DNA from: Hymenobacter sp. 15J16-1T3B
GTDB taxonomy: Bacteria; Bacteroidota; Bacteroidia; Cytophagales; Hymenobacteraceae
DNA length: 64,000 bases
Direction of reading: 5' to 3'
Assembly (NCBI RefSeq): GCF_020711235.1
Contig: NZ_JAJFAV010000016.1
Location: 1-64,000 of the forward strand
Shown: in pieces, positions 31,266 through 40,260 of the stretch
Numbering within the stretch: the first letter of the stretch is position 1
How the letters are laid out: each line of letters begins with the position of its first letter
Notes under the pieces: model-generated
Seen by the model: only the letters and a program-made list of their open reading frames with translations
Told to the model about the DNA's origin: nothing
The model's database searches: none
Position numbers and translations under genes: made by a program

Positions 31266-34028
31266 CTACTGGCGCACCACCGAGCGGGAAGTGGACAGGC
31301 CCTGCGCCGTGCGCAGGCGCAGCAGGTACAGGCCCGCGGGCAGCTCGTGCACGTCTAGCGTGTGGCGCAGCGCCCCGCTGGGCACGGCCACCGGCTGCTG
31401 CCGTACCGGGCGGCCGAGGGCATCGAGCAGCTCCACGGTGACGCGGCTGCCAGCGGGCAGGTCGGCGCTGATGGTCAACGCATCGGCTACGGGGTTAGGG
31501 TAGGCTTCCCACGCCAGAGCCAACTGGCCCGAGCGGGCAGCCGTGGGCAGCAGCACGGTGGTGGTGGCCGTGTTGGTGCGCACCGGGGCGTTGTAGTCGA
31601 AGAGGATGCGGGCTGAGTTGGGAATGATGGCCCCGGCGGTCAGCGTGGCTTGGGGCCGCACCCGGAAGCGCACGAAGCCCTGCGAGGCAATGACGTTGGT
31701 GGCCCGCGGCGGCAGCTTGATGTTGGGGAAGCGCACCGCCAGCACGCCGCGGCCGCTCAGCGTCCACTGGCAGTTGTGCGACTGGGCAATGAGCTGCACC
31801 GAGCCGGCCATCAGGTGCGAGGCCAGCAGCGTGTCTTCCAGCACGGCGGTGAAGGCCGTGTCGGTGCCCATGTTCTGGAAACGGATGGTGTAGTCGAGCG
31901 GCTGGCCGGCGGCAATCTGCTGGGCCGACAGCTGGGTGAAGTTGACGGCAATGTCGTTCGGATCAAACGAGCTGGTAACCGTCTGCGGCGTCGTGGCCGT
32001 GTTGTCGTCCGGGACTAGGTCACCGGGAAGCAGGGCCTCGGCCGAGCTGCTGAGCACGGTGCCCGCCGCCACGTTCAGGGCCACGCTGAACTGCACGTCG
32101 AAGATTTGCCGGCCGAACGGGGGCAGGCTGGCGTAGTTCCAAGTGAGGGTGCGGCCGGCCACGGTGGCCGCCGGGCTGCTGCCCACGTAGCTGGCGCGGG
32201 CGTCGAGCGTAACGCTGGCCGTACCAGCGGCCACGGTGGTAGTGCCCACGTTTTCCACCGTCAGGCGGTACTTGGTCACGAAGCCCGGCCGGGCGTTGCC
32301 GTAGGGCGTCAGGCTCACGCGCAGGTCGGGGTGGTTGGCCAGGGGGCGCAGGCCGAAATCGAGGTTGTTGACGACCTGCCCGCCCGTCGGGAACGTGCCG
32401 GTGTGGGTAGCGGCCGCGGGCTGGCTCACGGCGTAGTGCGGCGAGAAGCCACCCAGCGCCAGCGCGTAGGCGCCGGGCTGCCCGAAGGTGTAGTACTGCC
32501 CGGTCGTGGCGTTGGTGTTGTAGTGCAGCTGCTGGCCGGTTTCGCTCACCACCACGCTCTGCGGAAACGGCCCTTCGCCCGCGTCGCGCACGCCGTTGCC
32601 GTTCTGGTCGAGGTACACGGTGCCGCCCACGCTGGCCAGGTTCGGGTCGAGGCGGATGAGGGTGTGGCCGGTCAGCAGGGCCGTTTGCTGATCAAACGCG
32701 GCGCCCGCCTGGGCCCGGCCCAGGATGTACAGAGCCCCGTTGTTCAGGGTGATGGGCTGTACGCCGAAACCATTGAGGGCGGTATGGGTCACATTCAGCC
32801 GCCGCGCCCAGCGCAGCGTACCGGCGGCATCGAACCCCGCCACGTACTGCTGGCCGGTGCCCGGCACGGCCGTACCACCGATGGTTAGCGTGCTGGCGGG
32901 GCTGGCGCCGTTCAGGTAGCAGTTGCCGGCTGCATCGACGGCCAGGCCAAACTGTGCTCCTGCGCAGCCGCCCGTGCCGCAGGTGCCGTTCACGCCCCGC
33001 GCCCACTGGGGCTGACCCGCCGCCGAGATTTTGGCCACGAAGGCGCTGTTGGCGTCTGTCAGGCTCAGGGAGCCCAGCTGCACCGCGCTGACTCGCTGGA
33101 ACGCATACGCCATAATGTACGCGTCGCCGGCCGCATCGACGCCAATGGCCATGCCCAAGTGGCCCTGCGTGGCCGTGGTAACGGCCCAGCGCACGGTGCC
33201 GGCGGGGCTGATGCGAAACGCCAGCACCGAGCCCGAGCTGGCGGAGCTTTGGCCCGACACCGGCACGCTGGTCGTCCCGTTGTCGATGGTCATCGTGCCG
33301 GACAATCTGCCCACCCCGTAGATGTCGCCCTGCGGGCCTATCGTCAGGTCGTACACGGTCACGTAGGTGATAGGGCCCGAGGAAAGATTGGTGCCCCGGA
33401 AAGCCACAACCGGGCTCAACGTCCCGTCGGGCGCCATTTTCACGATGAGCGAGTCCTGCGAGAAGTAATACTTGTTGAATTGCGCATCCACGGCCGGGTC
33501 GGAGCCGGGCCAGCTGGAATAAAACCCAGCCGGCAGCGGCCGACTGGCAACGGAAAGCACGTGACCAGCCGGGCTGATTTCGAGCAGGTAGCGCCCGAAG
33601 CCCGGTATCACGTGCCCGTCCAGCGTGATGCCAACGCCCGTGGTGGGGCCCTGGGCGCTTTGCTGCAGGGTAAGGATGGCTGTAATGTTGCCCGCCGGGT
33701 TGAGGGTCAGCTCGCTGAAGTCTTCGTTGGCGGTGCCGTTGGCGGTCAGCACCCAGGCCACGTCGCCGTTGGCGTCGAAGCGGGTGAGCAGAGCGTCGTA
33801 GTCGTTCTGGTTGTTGGGGCTGCCGTCGCAGTTGTGGCCCCAAAAGTGAACGGTATTCTCGTACTGCGAGCAAGTGTACACGTTGCCGTTGGCATCGGAA
33901 GCGACGCCCTGGCCGAAGTTGACGAAGTTGGGAATCTGGCGCACCCAGTTGACTTGCTGCGCGCGCCCGGCCCGGCCTCCGCCGGTCAGCACCAGCAGCA
34001 ATAAGCTAATTCGGAGTAGTAGTTTCAT
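31266..34028 (-). CDS. Secreted propeller-like protein with DUF11-type and T9SS domains
   Basis: The 920-residue protein has a signal peptide (MKLLLRISLLLLVLTGGG). Residues about 25-450 are propeller-type repeats with the pattern D-x-x-GN-x-Y (VASDANGNVYTCSQ, VDAAGDAYIMAYA, VDAAGNCYLNGAS), as in SBBP/NHL proteins. Next is a SdrD B-like segment (GGTVYLDQNGNGVRDAGEGP), a DUF11-like beta-sandwich, and the Bacteroidota block with SFDPNDIAVNF and YTIRFQNMGTDTAFTAVLED. The C-terminus is a T9SS type A sorting domain (AYPNPVADALTI ... GLYLLRLRTAQG ... SVVRQ). It is probably surface-displayed or released; no enzymatic motif is seen. I preferred ATG 34028 over an in-frame TTG at 34034. Confidence 0.9.
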   Translation of the reverse strand: MKLLLRISLLLLVLTGGGRAGRAQQVNWVRQIPNFVNFGQGVASDANGNVYTCSQYENTVHFWGHNCDGSPNNQNDYDALLTRFDANGDVAWVLTANGTANEDFSELTLNPAGNITAILTLQQSAQGPTTGVGITLDGHVIPGFGRYLLEISPAGHVLSVASRPLPAGFYSSWPGSDPAVDAQFNKYYFSQDSLIVKMAPDGTLSPVVAFRGTNLSSGPITYVTVYDLTIGPQGDIYGVGRLSGTMTIDNGTTSVPVSGQSSASSGSVLAFRISPAGTVRWAVTTATQGHLGMAIGVDAAGDAYIMAYAFQRVSAVQLGSLSLTDANSAFVAKISAAGQPQWARGVNGTCGTGGCAGAQFGLAVDAAGNCYLNGASPASTLTIGGTAVPGTGQQYVAGFDAAGTLRWARRLNVTHTALNGFGVQPITLNNGALYILGRAQAGAAFDQQTALLTGHTLIRLDPNLASVGGTVYLDQNGNGVRDAGEGPFPQSVVVSETGQQLHYNTNATTGQYYTFGQPGAYALALGGFSPHYAVSQPAAATHTGTFPTGGQVVNNLDFGLRPLANHPDLRVSLTPYGNARPGFVTKYRLTVENVGTTTVAAGTASVTLDARASYVGSSPAATVAGRTLTWNYASLPPFGRQIFDVQFSVALNVAAGTVLSSSAEALLPGDLVPDDNTATTPQTVTSSFDPNDIAVNFTQLSAQQIAAGQPLDYTIRFQNMGTDTAFTAVLEDTLLASHLMAGSVQLIAQSHNCQWTLSGRGVLAVRFPNIKLPPRATNVIASQGFVRFRVRPQATLTAGAIIPNSARILFDYNAPVRTNTATTTVLLPTAARSGQLALAWEAYPNPVADALTISADLPAGSRVTVELLDALGRPVRQQPVAVPSGALRHTLDVHELPAGLYLLRLRTAQGLSTSRSVVRQ

Positions 34029-34165
34029 CACCAAAAGGAGAATAGCGCCCCGCCGCGCGGAGCCGGATGGAGAAGCAAGCCGCGCCGGCCGGTCGCCGCT
34101 TGCTCCGTTCGGTTAGCCAGACCGGGGCCGCCCGTCAAAGGCTTCCCAGGTCGGCGAAAAAAGTT

Positions 34166-35899
34166 TTAGAACTGCCAGCGCGCCCCGATTTGCAGGCCCG
34201 TGGCCGTGCTGCGCTGCCGCAGCCCCGTCTCGGGTTTGTACACCGACAGTGCCTGCCAGCGCAGCGTCGGCGCCAGGCTCAGGCTCAGGCGCGGCAGCAG
34301 GGCGTAGTTCACCCCCAGGCTGCCGGTCAGCGACAGGTTCAGCGGCCGGAACGGGCCTTCGGCCACGCGCACGCGCTCAGTGCGGAACGTGCGCCCGTCC
34401 TCAGTCACCAGCTGAGAGCCGCCCAAGAAGAACTGAAACTGCCCGCCCACGGCCACGTCGGCCCACCAGCGCGAGTCAGGCGCCGCGGTCAGGCGGTAGC
34501 GCAGCAAGAAGGGCAAGGTGGCGAAGTGATACGTCGGCGTAAGGGTTTTGTAGGTGGTGGTAGTGCGCTTGTCGAGCAGGGGTGTCACGGTTTTGTTGGT
34601 GGTGCGCACCGTGTCGTTTTGCACGATGGTGGTGAAGACCGTGTCGGGGCGGGTGATGAACACGGTGTCGTAGCGAATCACCTGCCCGCTCGGGTTGAAC
34701 ACCGGGTTGAGCTGCGGAATCTGCTCCAGGCGGATGGAATAGGTTTGGTTGATGCTCGTAAACACGCTCACCGTGTGCGTCAGCGTCGTATCGTAGCGCA
34801 CGCCGATGTCGGTGCGGCGCTCGGCCACGCGCAGCTCGGTGCCGGTGCGGTTGTAGCCCAGCCCGAAGCCCACGCTCAGGCGGTTGTCGAGGCGGTATTC
34901 GGCCAGCAACATGGCATTCACGCCGCGGCGGCCGCGTTCCTGGCTGCGGCGCAGGGCCTGCAGCGTGTCGGTGCCCGCGGCCTGAAACTGTTGGTAGTTC
35001 TGCTCGGGCGTGGCCGCGAGCAGCAGGCTCCAGCGGCGCCGCGGCTGGAGTTGCACGGTATCGGGCGCCGGTAGCAGCGGCGCGGCGGCCTGGGCTTGCG
35101 GGTTGGCCAGCGGCACGGCCCCCAAGGCCAGCAGCAGACTATCCACGCGGCGCTGCAGGCGCAGCAACTCGCTCTTTTCGGCCCGCAAGGAGCGCACCAG
35201 CGCCAGCTGCCGCGACTCGGCCGGTGCCGCCGTATCGTGCAGCTGCGCCAGCGAAGCGCGCGTCAGCGCCACCAGGGGCCGCACCACGCCCGGCACCGAA
35301 TCGGTAGCCAGACCTCGCGCAGTAACCACCAAACCAGTGGGCTGGGTTTCGGCGGGCTGCGCGCTGCGCACCGAATCGTGGGCCGTCCCGAGCAGTATGG
35401 TCGGCAACGGGGACCCCGCTGGCGAGCCTGCCGAGGGCACTATGGCGCCGCGAACCAGCTGCGAGGCGCTCAGGTGGTGCTGCGTCGTGGCCTGCGCCAA
35501 CGGCGCCGGTTGCGCCGCAGCCGTAGCGGCCGGCACCGCCGCCCCGAGCGTGGGCGCAGCCGAGGCGGGCAGGGGTTGCGCCGCCTGGCGCTGGCCCAGG
35601 GCAGCAGACGAGCTACCCACCACCGAGGACCGCCCCGCCGAAGACGCTACCTGCGCGGTGCGGAACGTGGTGCCGGGGCGCGGCAGCAGCCAGCCGCCCA
35701 CCAAGCCCAGCAGCAGAGCCAGCGGCAGCAGCAGGGGCAGCGGCAGCGGCCGGCGGCGCTTGCGCGGCGGCTCCGCGGGTCCGTCGCCCAGCTGCTGCTC
35801 GATGTCGCCCCACACGCCTTCGCCGGGCGGCAGGTGAAAGTCGCTGAACACGTGGCGCAGCGACTCGTCCAGGTGGCTATTTTCCTCTTCCTCGATCAT
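34166..35899 (-). CDS. Sigma-coupled protein: inner-membrane anchor fused to outer-membrane beta-barrel
   Basis: The 577-residue protein starts at ATG 35899, overlapping the sigma factor stop (ATGA). Residues 1-50 are cytoplasmic and carry the motif PPGEGVWGDIEQQL followed by a basic patch (RKRRR at 46-50); residues about 52-72 form one transmembrane helix (LPLPLLLPLALLLGLVGGW). A long Ala/Pro/Ser/Gln-rich linker, a short coiled-coil-like helix (RSLRAEKSELLRLQRR) and a C-terminal beta-barrel region (about 300-577) ending in ARWQF follow; a terminal Phe is the outer-membrane assembly signal. The layout suggests an anti-sigma-like N-terminus linked through the periplasm to an outer-membrane part. 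Similar proteins accompany ECF sigma factors in many Bacteroidota; function is not established. An upstream extension of the frame is only overlap with the sigma gene. Confidence 0.82.
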   Translation of the reverse strand: MIEEEENSHLDESLRHVFSDFHLPPGEGVWGDIEQQLGDGPAEPPRKRRRPLPLPLLLPLALLLGLVGGWLLPRPGTTFRTAQVASSAGRSSVVGSSSAALGQRQAAQPLPASAAPTLGAAVPAATAAAQPAPLAQATTQHHLSASQLVRGAIVPSAGSPAGSPLPTILLGTAHDSVRSAQPAETQPTGLVVTARGLATDSVPGVVRPLVALTRASLAQLHDTAAPAESRQLALVRSLRAEKSELLRLQRRVDSLLLALGAVPLANPQAQAAAPLLPAPDTVQLQPRRRWSLLLAATPEQNYQQFQAAGTDTLQALRRSQERGRRGVNAMLLAEYRLDNRLSVGFGLGYNRTGTELRVAERRTDIGVRYDTTLTHTVSVFTSINQTYSIRLEQIPQLNPVFNPSGQVIRYDTVFITRPDTVFTTIVQNDTVRTTNKTVTPLLDKRTTTTYKTLTPTYHFATLPFLLRYRLTAAPDSRWWADVAVGGQFQFFLGGSQLVTEDGRTFRTERVRVAEGPFRPLNLSLTGSLGVNYALLPRLSLSLAPTLRWQALSVYKPETGLRQRSTATGLQIGARWQF

Positions 35900-36453
35900 G
35901 GCCGGATGTAGTTGATTTGCCGCTGGTGCAGCAGCAGCAGTTGTTTGCGCGCCTTGCTGAGCTGCGCTTTGGACGTGCTTTCCTGAATGCCGAGCATTTC
36001 CCCGATTTCGGCGTGCGTGTACCCGTCGATGGCGTAGAGCATGAGCACCAGCCGGCAGCCGTCGGGCAGCTGCTCCAGCAAGGCCAGCACCTCGGCCACG
36101 CTCAGGCGGTCCAGCGACGTGGCCTCGGGGGCGGCGGGCTCGGCCACGTCTTCCAGCAGCAGGTGCTGGCGGCGCAGCTTGCCGCTCTGCCAGTGGTTGA
36201 TGGCCGTCGTCACAACGATGCGGCGAATCCAGCCTTCCAGCGAGCCTTCGCCCCGAAACTCGGCCAGCCGCGTGAACACCTTCACGAAGCTGTCCTGCAG
36301 AATGTCCTCGGCCTCGGCCACCGAGCGGGCGTAGCGGCGCGCCACGCCCAGCATCTTGCTGGCGTAGCGGGCGTACAGCGCCCGTTGGGCCGCCGGCTCG
36401 TGGCGCAGGCAGCGCCGGAGCAGGTCGTCGAGGTCGTCGGGAGAAACCGGCAT
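35896..36453 (-). CDS. ECF-type RNA polymerase sigma factor
   Basis: The 185-residue protein (start ATG 36453, MPVSPDDLDDLLRRCL) has the two sigma-70 regions: region 2 (residues about 15-85, ALYARYASKMLGVARRYA and AEDILQDSFVKVFTRL, with the GWIRRIVVTTAINHW end of region 2.4) and region 4 (about 125-180, LPDGCRLVLMLYAIDGYTHA then EIGEMLGIQESTSKAQLSKA). It directs RNA polymerase to a small regulon, probably controlled by the overlapping membrane protein. A box TATTTTTA (36537-36544, minus) one base off the housekeeping consensus lies upstream. A longer frame starting at 36567 is rejected because its extra residues are basic low-complexity and not family-like. Confidence 0.92.
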   Translation of the reverse strand: MPVSPDDLDDLLRRCLRHEPAAQRALYARYASKMLGVARRYARSVAEAEDILQDSFVKVFTRLAEFRGEGSLEGWIRRIVVTTAINHWQSGKLRRQHLLLEDVAEPAAPEATSLDRLSVAEVLALLEQLPDGCRLVLMLYAIDGYTHAEIGEMLGIQESTSKAQLSKARKQLLLLHQRQINYIRP

Positions 36454-36622
36454 TGAAAACACGCGCCCCGGGCGGGGCGTCCGGGGCGCAGACAAGCCGC
36501 CGCGGCAAAAGGCTGCCGGTGCGGGTCGAAAATTTTTAAAAATACGCCGTGGCCTCGCTCGGGCCACGCGCCGCGCTACAATTAGTTGCCGGTCGGCCGT
36601 GCCCGCAAATGCCCCGGGCCGT

Positions 36623-36630
36623 TAGCTTTG
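36623..36630 (+). promoter_or_regulatory. Promoter -7 box of the methyltransferase gene
   Basis: TAGCTTTG fits TAnnTTTG exactly and lies 27 bases before the GTG at 36658. It rules out the in-frame ATG at 36586, which lies upstream of the box. Confidence 0.6.
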
Positions 36631-36657
36631 CAGTTCGTTATTAGCCTAATCCGAAGC

Positions 36658-37479
36658 GTGTCCCGTCTTTCCAAAACCCTGCGCGCCCTCGGCAGCCTCG
36701 TGCGCAACCCCTGGCTGCTCAACGTGGTGCTCACCGCCGACGAAGCCCAGTGGCAACAGCGGGCCCTGCGCCACGCCGCCCGCTGGCAGCTCACGCCCGA
36801 GGGCGGCCTGCCCGTCACGCCGCTGCGGCCGCTGCTGCCGCCGGGCGGCGACGTGCTGCGGCCCTTTGCCTTCGGCGAAGGCGGCTCCCTGCCCACCGAT
36901 TTGCTGTTGCTGCGCGCCCTGGTGCGCCGCGCCGGCCCGGCGGCCACGTACTTCGAAATCGGTACCTGGCGGGGCGAAAGCGCCGCCGCCGTGGCCGAGG
37001 TGGCCGCCTCGGTGCACACGCTCAACCTCTCCGACGAGGAGCTGCGCCGCCTCAAGCTGCCCGAGGCCTACATCGGCCTGCACGGGCATTTCTCGCGGCC
37101 GTTGCCCAACGTGACGCACCTGCACGGCAATTCCGCCACCTTCGACTACCGCGGCCTCGGCCCCTTCGACGTGGTGTTTATCGACGGTGACCACAGCTAC
37201 GAAGCCGTGCGCGAAGACACCGCCCGCGTGTTTCAAGAGCTGCTGCACCCCCAATCGGTGGTGGTGTGGCACGACGCGGCCCGGCAGCCCGGCGTGCCCC
37301 GCTGGGAGGTACTCAGCGGCATCCTCGACGGGCTGCCCGCCACCGCGCCCGGGCAGCTCTATGCCGTCGGCAATTCGCTTTGCGCCCTCTACAGCCCCTC
37401 GCTCCTGCCCGCTAGCACCCCGAACCGCTTTGCCGAGCCCGCCGCCTTCGAAGTCAGCGTGCGGCCCTTGGAGCAATAG
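36658..37479 (+). CDS. Class I SAM-dependent methyltransferase (Methyltransf_24-like)
   Basis: The 273-residue protein has the S-adenosylmethionine motif I near residue 100 (TYFEIGTWRGESAAAVAEV) and the Methyltransf_24 signature FDVVFIDGDHSYEAVREDT near 176, with the acidic DGD typical of small-molecule or sugar methyltransferases. A later VVVWHDAARQPGV fits the family's metal or substrate site. The substrate is not known; its neighbours across the next gap are a flippase and a glycosyltransferase (convergent), so a role in surface glycan modification is possible. The N-terminal 60 residues are basic and Leu-rich. The GTG start is chosen from the promoter position. Confidence 0.8.
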   Translation: MSRLSKTLRALGSLVRNPWLLNVVLTADEAQWQQRALRHAARWQLTPEGGLPVTPLRPLLPPGGDVLRPFAFGEGGSLPTDLLLLRALVRRAGPAATYFEIGTWRGESAAAVAEVAASVHTLNLSDEELRRLKLPEAYIGLHGHFSRPLPNVTHLHGNSATFDYRGLGPFDVVFIDGDHSYEAVREDTARVFQELLHPQSVVVWHDAARQPGVPRWEVLSGILDGLPATAPGQLYAVGNSLCALYSPSLLPASTPNRFAEPAAFEVSVRPLEQ

Positions 37480-37602
37480 CGCCCTGCCGTAGCACGCATC
37501 GGCTATGCGCGTTGCATTCGGATTCTGGCGGCGGTTCAGCGTAACGCGAGAGTGGACCTTCACCAACATAGGTACAGCGCAAGTCGGCGCTACGTTCGGC
37601 CC

Positions 37603-38871
37603 TTACGCCCCGGTTTTCAGCAGCTGCGGCAAGCCGGCCAGGTCGGCGCGGCCCGGCAGCAGCTGGCCCAGGCCGATGCCGGTGTGGCGTCGGAAGGCCA
37701 GCAGCAGCCAAGCGGTGGAGGTGAAATAGGATAGGGTGGAGCTAAGGGCTGCCCCGGCCGCCCCGAAGCGCGGAATGAGCAGGGCGCTGGCCAGTAGCGT
37801 GACGATCAAGCCGGCACCGGTAGCCAGGTTGTTGGTGCGGTAAGCGGCCAGGCCGGCGAAGTAGCTGCTCAGCAGCATGTTCAGGCTGAAGGCCAGCACG
37901 CCCGGCGCCAGCAGGGCCAGCAGCGGCCGTGCCGCTCCAAATTCCGGCCCGAACACGGCCACCAGCAGGGCCGGGGGCAGCAAGGCCAGCACCAGCACCG
38001 CCGCGCCCGTGGCCAGCAGCGTGAGGCGGGCCGTGCGGGCCAGGGCCCCGGCCTGCGCCTGCTTGTCGTCGGCGTGCACCACGTCGACGTACTGCAGCTG
38101 GGCGGCCGAACGCGGAATCAGCCAGATGGCCTCGGCCAGCGCCACACTCACCGACAGCACGCCCAGAGCGGTGGTGCCGGCCAACGCCGCCAGGAAATAG
38201 TAGCTCAGGCGGTAGTTGAGAAAGGAAAGAATATTGGCCAGGTGCGCGCCACGGCTGTTTTCGGCCAACTCGCGCGTCACTTCGCGCAGCTCTCCCGGGC
38301 GGCGCTGCCACCGGTCGGGCTGGCGCGCGAGCAGCAGCAGGGCCGCCAGCAGGGGCAGGCCGTAGGCCAGGTAGCTGGCCCACCAGTACACGGCCAGCTG
38401 CCGCACTTGCAAGCCCAGGAAGCCCGCCGCCAGCGCCGCCGTTAGCAGCGCGGCCTGGCCCAGGTTCAGGTAGTTGTAGCTGTGTTCCTGGCGGCGGCCC
38501 AGCAGCAGCAGCGTCACGATGGAAAACGCCGCCTGCAGCCACGACACCCCGAACAGGTGCGCCGCATATACCCCGCCGGTGCTGCGCCACAGCCAGATGC
38601 CCGCGCTGCCCGCCGCGCACACCACCGTCGCCCAGGCCAGGGCGGGCAGCAGCAGGTGCCACACGCTGCGCCGGGGCGCGAGGTAAATCAGCGAGGAGCC
38701 GCCGAGCAGGCCGATGAAAAGCAGGCTCAGGGCCATATCCGTCACGAACAGGCTAACCTGCCCCCGCCCGGCTGCGCCGAGGTAGCGCGCCGTCAGCCAC
38801 ACCACCCCGAAGTTGAGCAGCGCCACGCCCAGCCGGGCCCCGAACGTATGCAGCAGGCGGGGCAGGTTCAT
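37603..38871 (-). CDS. Polysaccharide flippase (Wzx/MATE-like oligosaccharide transporter)
   Basis: The 422-residue protein has about 12 hydrophobic helices in the polysaccharide-synthesis arrangement: it starts MNLPRLLHTFGARLGVALLN with VVWLTARYLGAAGRGQVSLF, a conserved Wzx N-terminus. It probably flips lipid-linked sugar units across the inner membrane. It starts at ATG 38871, overlapping the glycosyltransferase stop by four bases, so the two are translated together. An open frame continuing upstream to 39327 is a shadow inside the glycosyltransferase gene. No polymerase or ligase gene is nearby, so the pathway is incomplete here. Confidence 0.88.
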   Translation of the reverse strand: MNLPRLLHTFGARLGVALLNFGVVWLTARYLGAAGRGQVSLFVTDMALSLLFIGLLGGSSLIYLAPRRSVWHLLLPALAWATVVCAAGSAGIWLWRSTGGVYAAHLFGVSWLQAAFSIVTLLLLGRRQEHSYNYLNLGQAALLTAALAAGFLGLQVRQLAVYWWASYLAYGLPLLAALLLLARQPDRWQRRPGELREVTRELAENSRGAHLANILSFLNYRLSYYFLAALAGTTALGVLSVSVALAEAIWLIPRSAAQLQYVDVVHADDKQAQAGALARTARLTLLATGAAVLVLALLPPALLVAVFGPEFGAARPLLALLAPGVLAFSLNMLLSSYFAGLAAYRTNNLATGAGLIVTLLASALLIPRFGAAGAALSSTLSYFTSTAWLLLAFRRHTGIGLGQLLPGRADLAGLPQLLKTGA

Positions 38872-40085
38872 CGGGCAGCGGCGGGCGCGCCCAGAACGGC
38901 CCGGTACAAGTCGGCAAAGGCCCGGCCCACGGCGGCGGGGCTGCAGCGCGCGTCGGCGTCGGCGCGCAGCTGCTGGGGGCTGAGCGGCAGCTGCCCGGTG
39001 AGCACCCGGCGCAAAGCGGCGGTGAGGGCGGCTTCGTCGTCGGGCGCCACGAGCAAGCCGAAGGCGCCAACGGGCTCGAACAGCTCGGGCACCCCGCCGG
39101 TGCGGGTGGCCACCACCGGGCAGCCGCAGGCCCGGGCCTCCAGCAGCACGCAGCCGAAGGTTTCGGCCCGACTGAACGACACCAGCGCGGCGGCCTGCTG
39201 CATTTGGCGGGCCACCGCGGGGTGGGGGAGCTTGCCCAAAAACGTCACGGTGCCGTCGGCCAGCAGGCCCAGCTCGGCGGCGTAGGCGCGCAGCGGGGCT
39301 TCGTCGGGACCGTAGCCGGCCACGCACAGGCGCAGGCCGGGCAGCTCCCGCCGCAAGGCGGCCACCACGCGCAGCACGCCGGACAGGTTTTTCACGGAGT
39401 CGTGGAAAGCCGACACGTGCAGCAGCGGGCGTTGCGGGTCCGGCAGGGCGGCCTCCGCTTCTGCCGGCCGGAACAGCTCGGTATCGACCACGTTGGCAAT
39501 GACTACCTCGCGCCGGTTGCTGAAGCCGAGCCCCGTCATGGCCGCGCCCAGCGCCTGCGACACGGTGTGCCGCGCCGCCGCGCCGCGCACCACCAGCCGC
39601 GTCAGCCAGCGGCGGGCGGGGCCAATGAGGTGGCTGCGCTCGGGCAGGTATAGCGTCCAGTGCTCCGTCACGAGGTAGGGAATGCCCGTCAGCTGCCGCA
39701 GCAGCCAGGCCGCCACGCCGGTGCGCAGCAGCACGTGCACGTGCACCAGCGCCGGGCGGCCCCAGCGGCGGCTCAGCTGCCGGTAGCCGTGGGCCACGCA
39801 GGCAAAGTACAGCAGCAGCTTCAGCAGCTTATCGAGCGGGGCCAAGCCGGTGATACGGGCGCGGTAGTAGTAGCGCAGCGTTGGCCAGGGCCCGTCCCAG
39901 TCGGCCTCGCACACGGCCAGGCGGGGCAACGGGCCGCGGGCCACCGTGGCCAGCAGCACCGCCACCGGCGCGTGCCCGGCAATGGCCGCCACGTGCCGCG
40001 CCACGAAGTCGCCATCCTGGTCGTCGTAGCGGTGGGGGTACCACTTGGGCAGCATGAGCACGCGGGGCAGCGGCGGGTCGGGCAT
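38868..40085 (-). CDS. GT4-family glycosyltransferase
   Basis: The 405-residue protein has the GT-B fold of family 4: N-terminal VLMLPKWYPHRYDDQDGDFV (acceptor side), a middle YLVTEHW, the linker LHVSAFHDSVKNLSGVLRV, and the donor-binding C-terminal half with the E-x7-E motif in SRAETFGCVLLEARACGCPV near residue 307 and TRTGGVPELFE. It transfers a sugar from a nucleotide donor to a lipid-linked glycan on the cytoplasmic side. The overlap with the following flippase gene shows that they form one unit. Start ATG 40085; I see no clear promoter box upstream, only the terminator hairpin of the next gene. Confidence 0.93.
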   Translation of the reverse strand: MPDPPLPRVLMLPKWYPHRYDDQDGDFVARHVAAIAGHAPVAVLLATVARGPLPRLAVCEADWDGPWPTLRYYYRARITGLAPLDKLLKLLLYFACVAHGYRQLSRRWGRPALVHVHVLLRTGVAAWLLRQLTGIPYLVTEHWTLYLPERSHLIGPARRWLTRLVVRGAAARHTVSQALGAAMTGLGFSNRREVVIANVVDTELFRPAEAEAALPDPQRPLLHVSAFHDSVKNLSGVLRVVAALRRELPGLRLCVAGYGPDEAPLRAYAAELGLLADGTVTFLGKLPHPAVARQMQQAAALVSFSRAETFGCVLLEARACGCPVVATRTGGVPELFEPVGAFGLLVAPDDEAALTAALRRVLTGQLPLSPQQLRADADARCSPAAVGRAFADLYRAVLGAPAAAR

Positions 40086-40180
40086 GGGGTGGGCGGGGCC
40101 GCGAGAAGGCGGCGAAGAAGCAAGTTCGGCAATCAGCGGCGGAATCGGCGCGGCGCCCGGCCGCGCGGGCCCGAAAACGA

Positions 40181-40214
40181 CGGCGGCCCGCCTCCTTTCG
40201 GAAGCGGACCGCCG
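40181..40214 (-). terminator. Terminator of the T9SS beta-helix gene
   Basis: A 15-base stem with few mismatches (40181-40195 with 40200-40214) and a four-base loop lies after the minus-strand gene ending at 40261; GTCGTTTTC follows on that strand. Confidence 0.75.
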
Positions 40215-40260
40215 CGCTGGTGGATAACGATACTAGGTAAGCGTAGGCGGTAAGCAGCGG

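Noticed and set aside
35900-36508. Upstream extension of the sigma-coupled barrel protein
   Set aside because: It is a shadow frame of the sigma factor gene; the ATGA overlap at 35896-35899 gives a better start.
38872-39327. N-terminal extension of the flippase frame
   Set aside because: It lies inside the glycosyltransferase gene; the flippase family begins at 38871 and the four-base overlap is the natural start.
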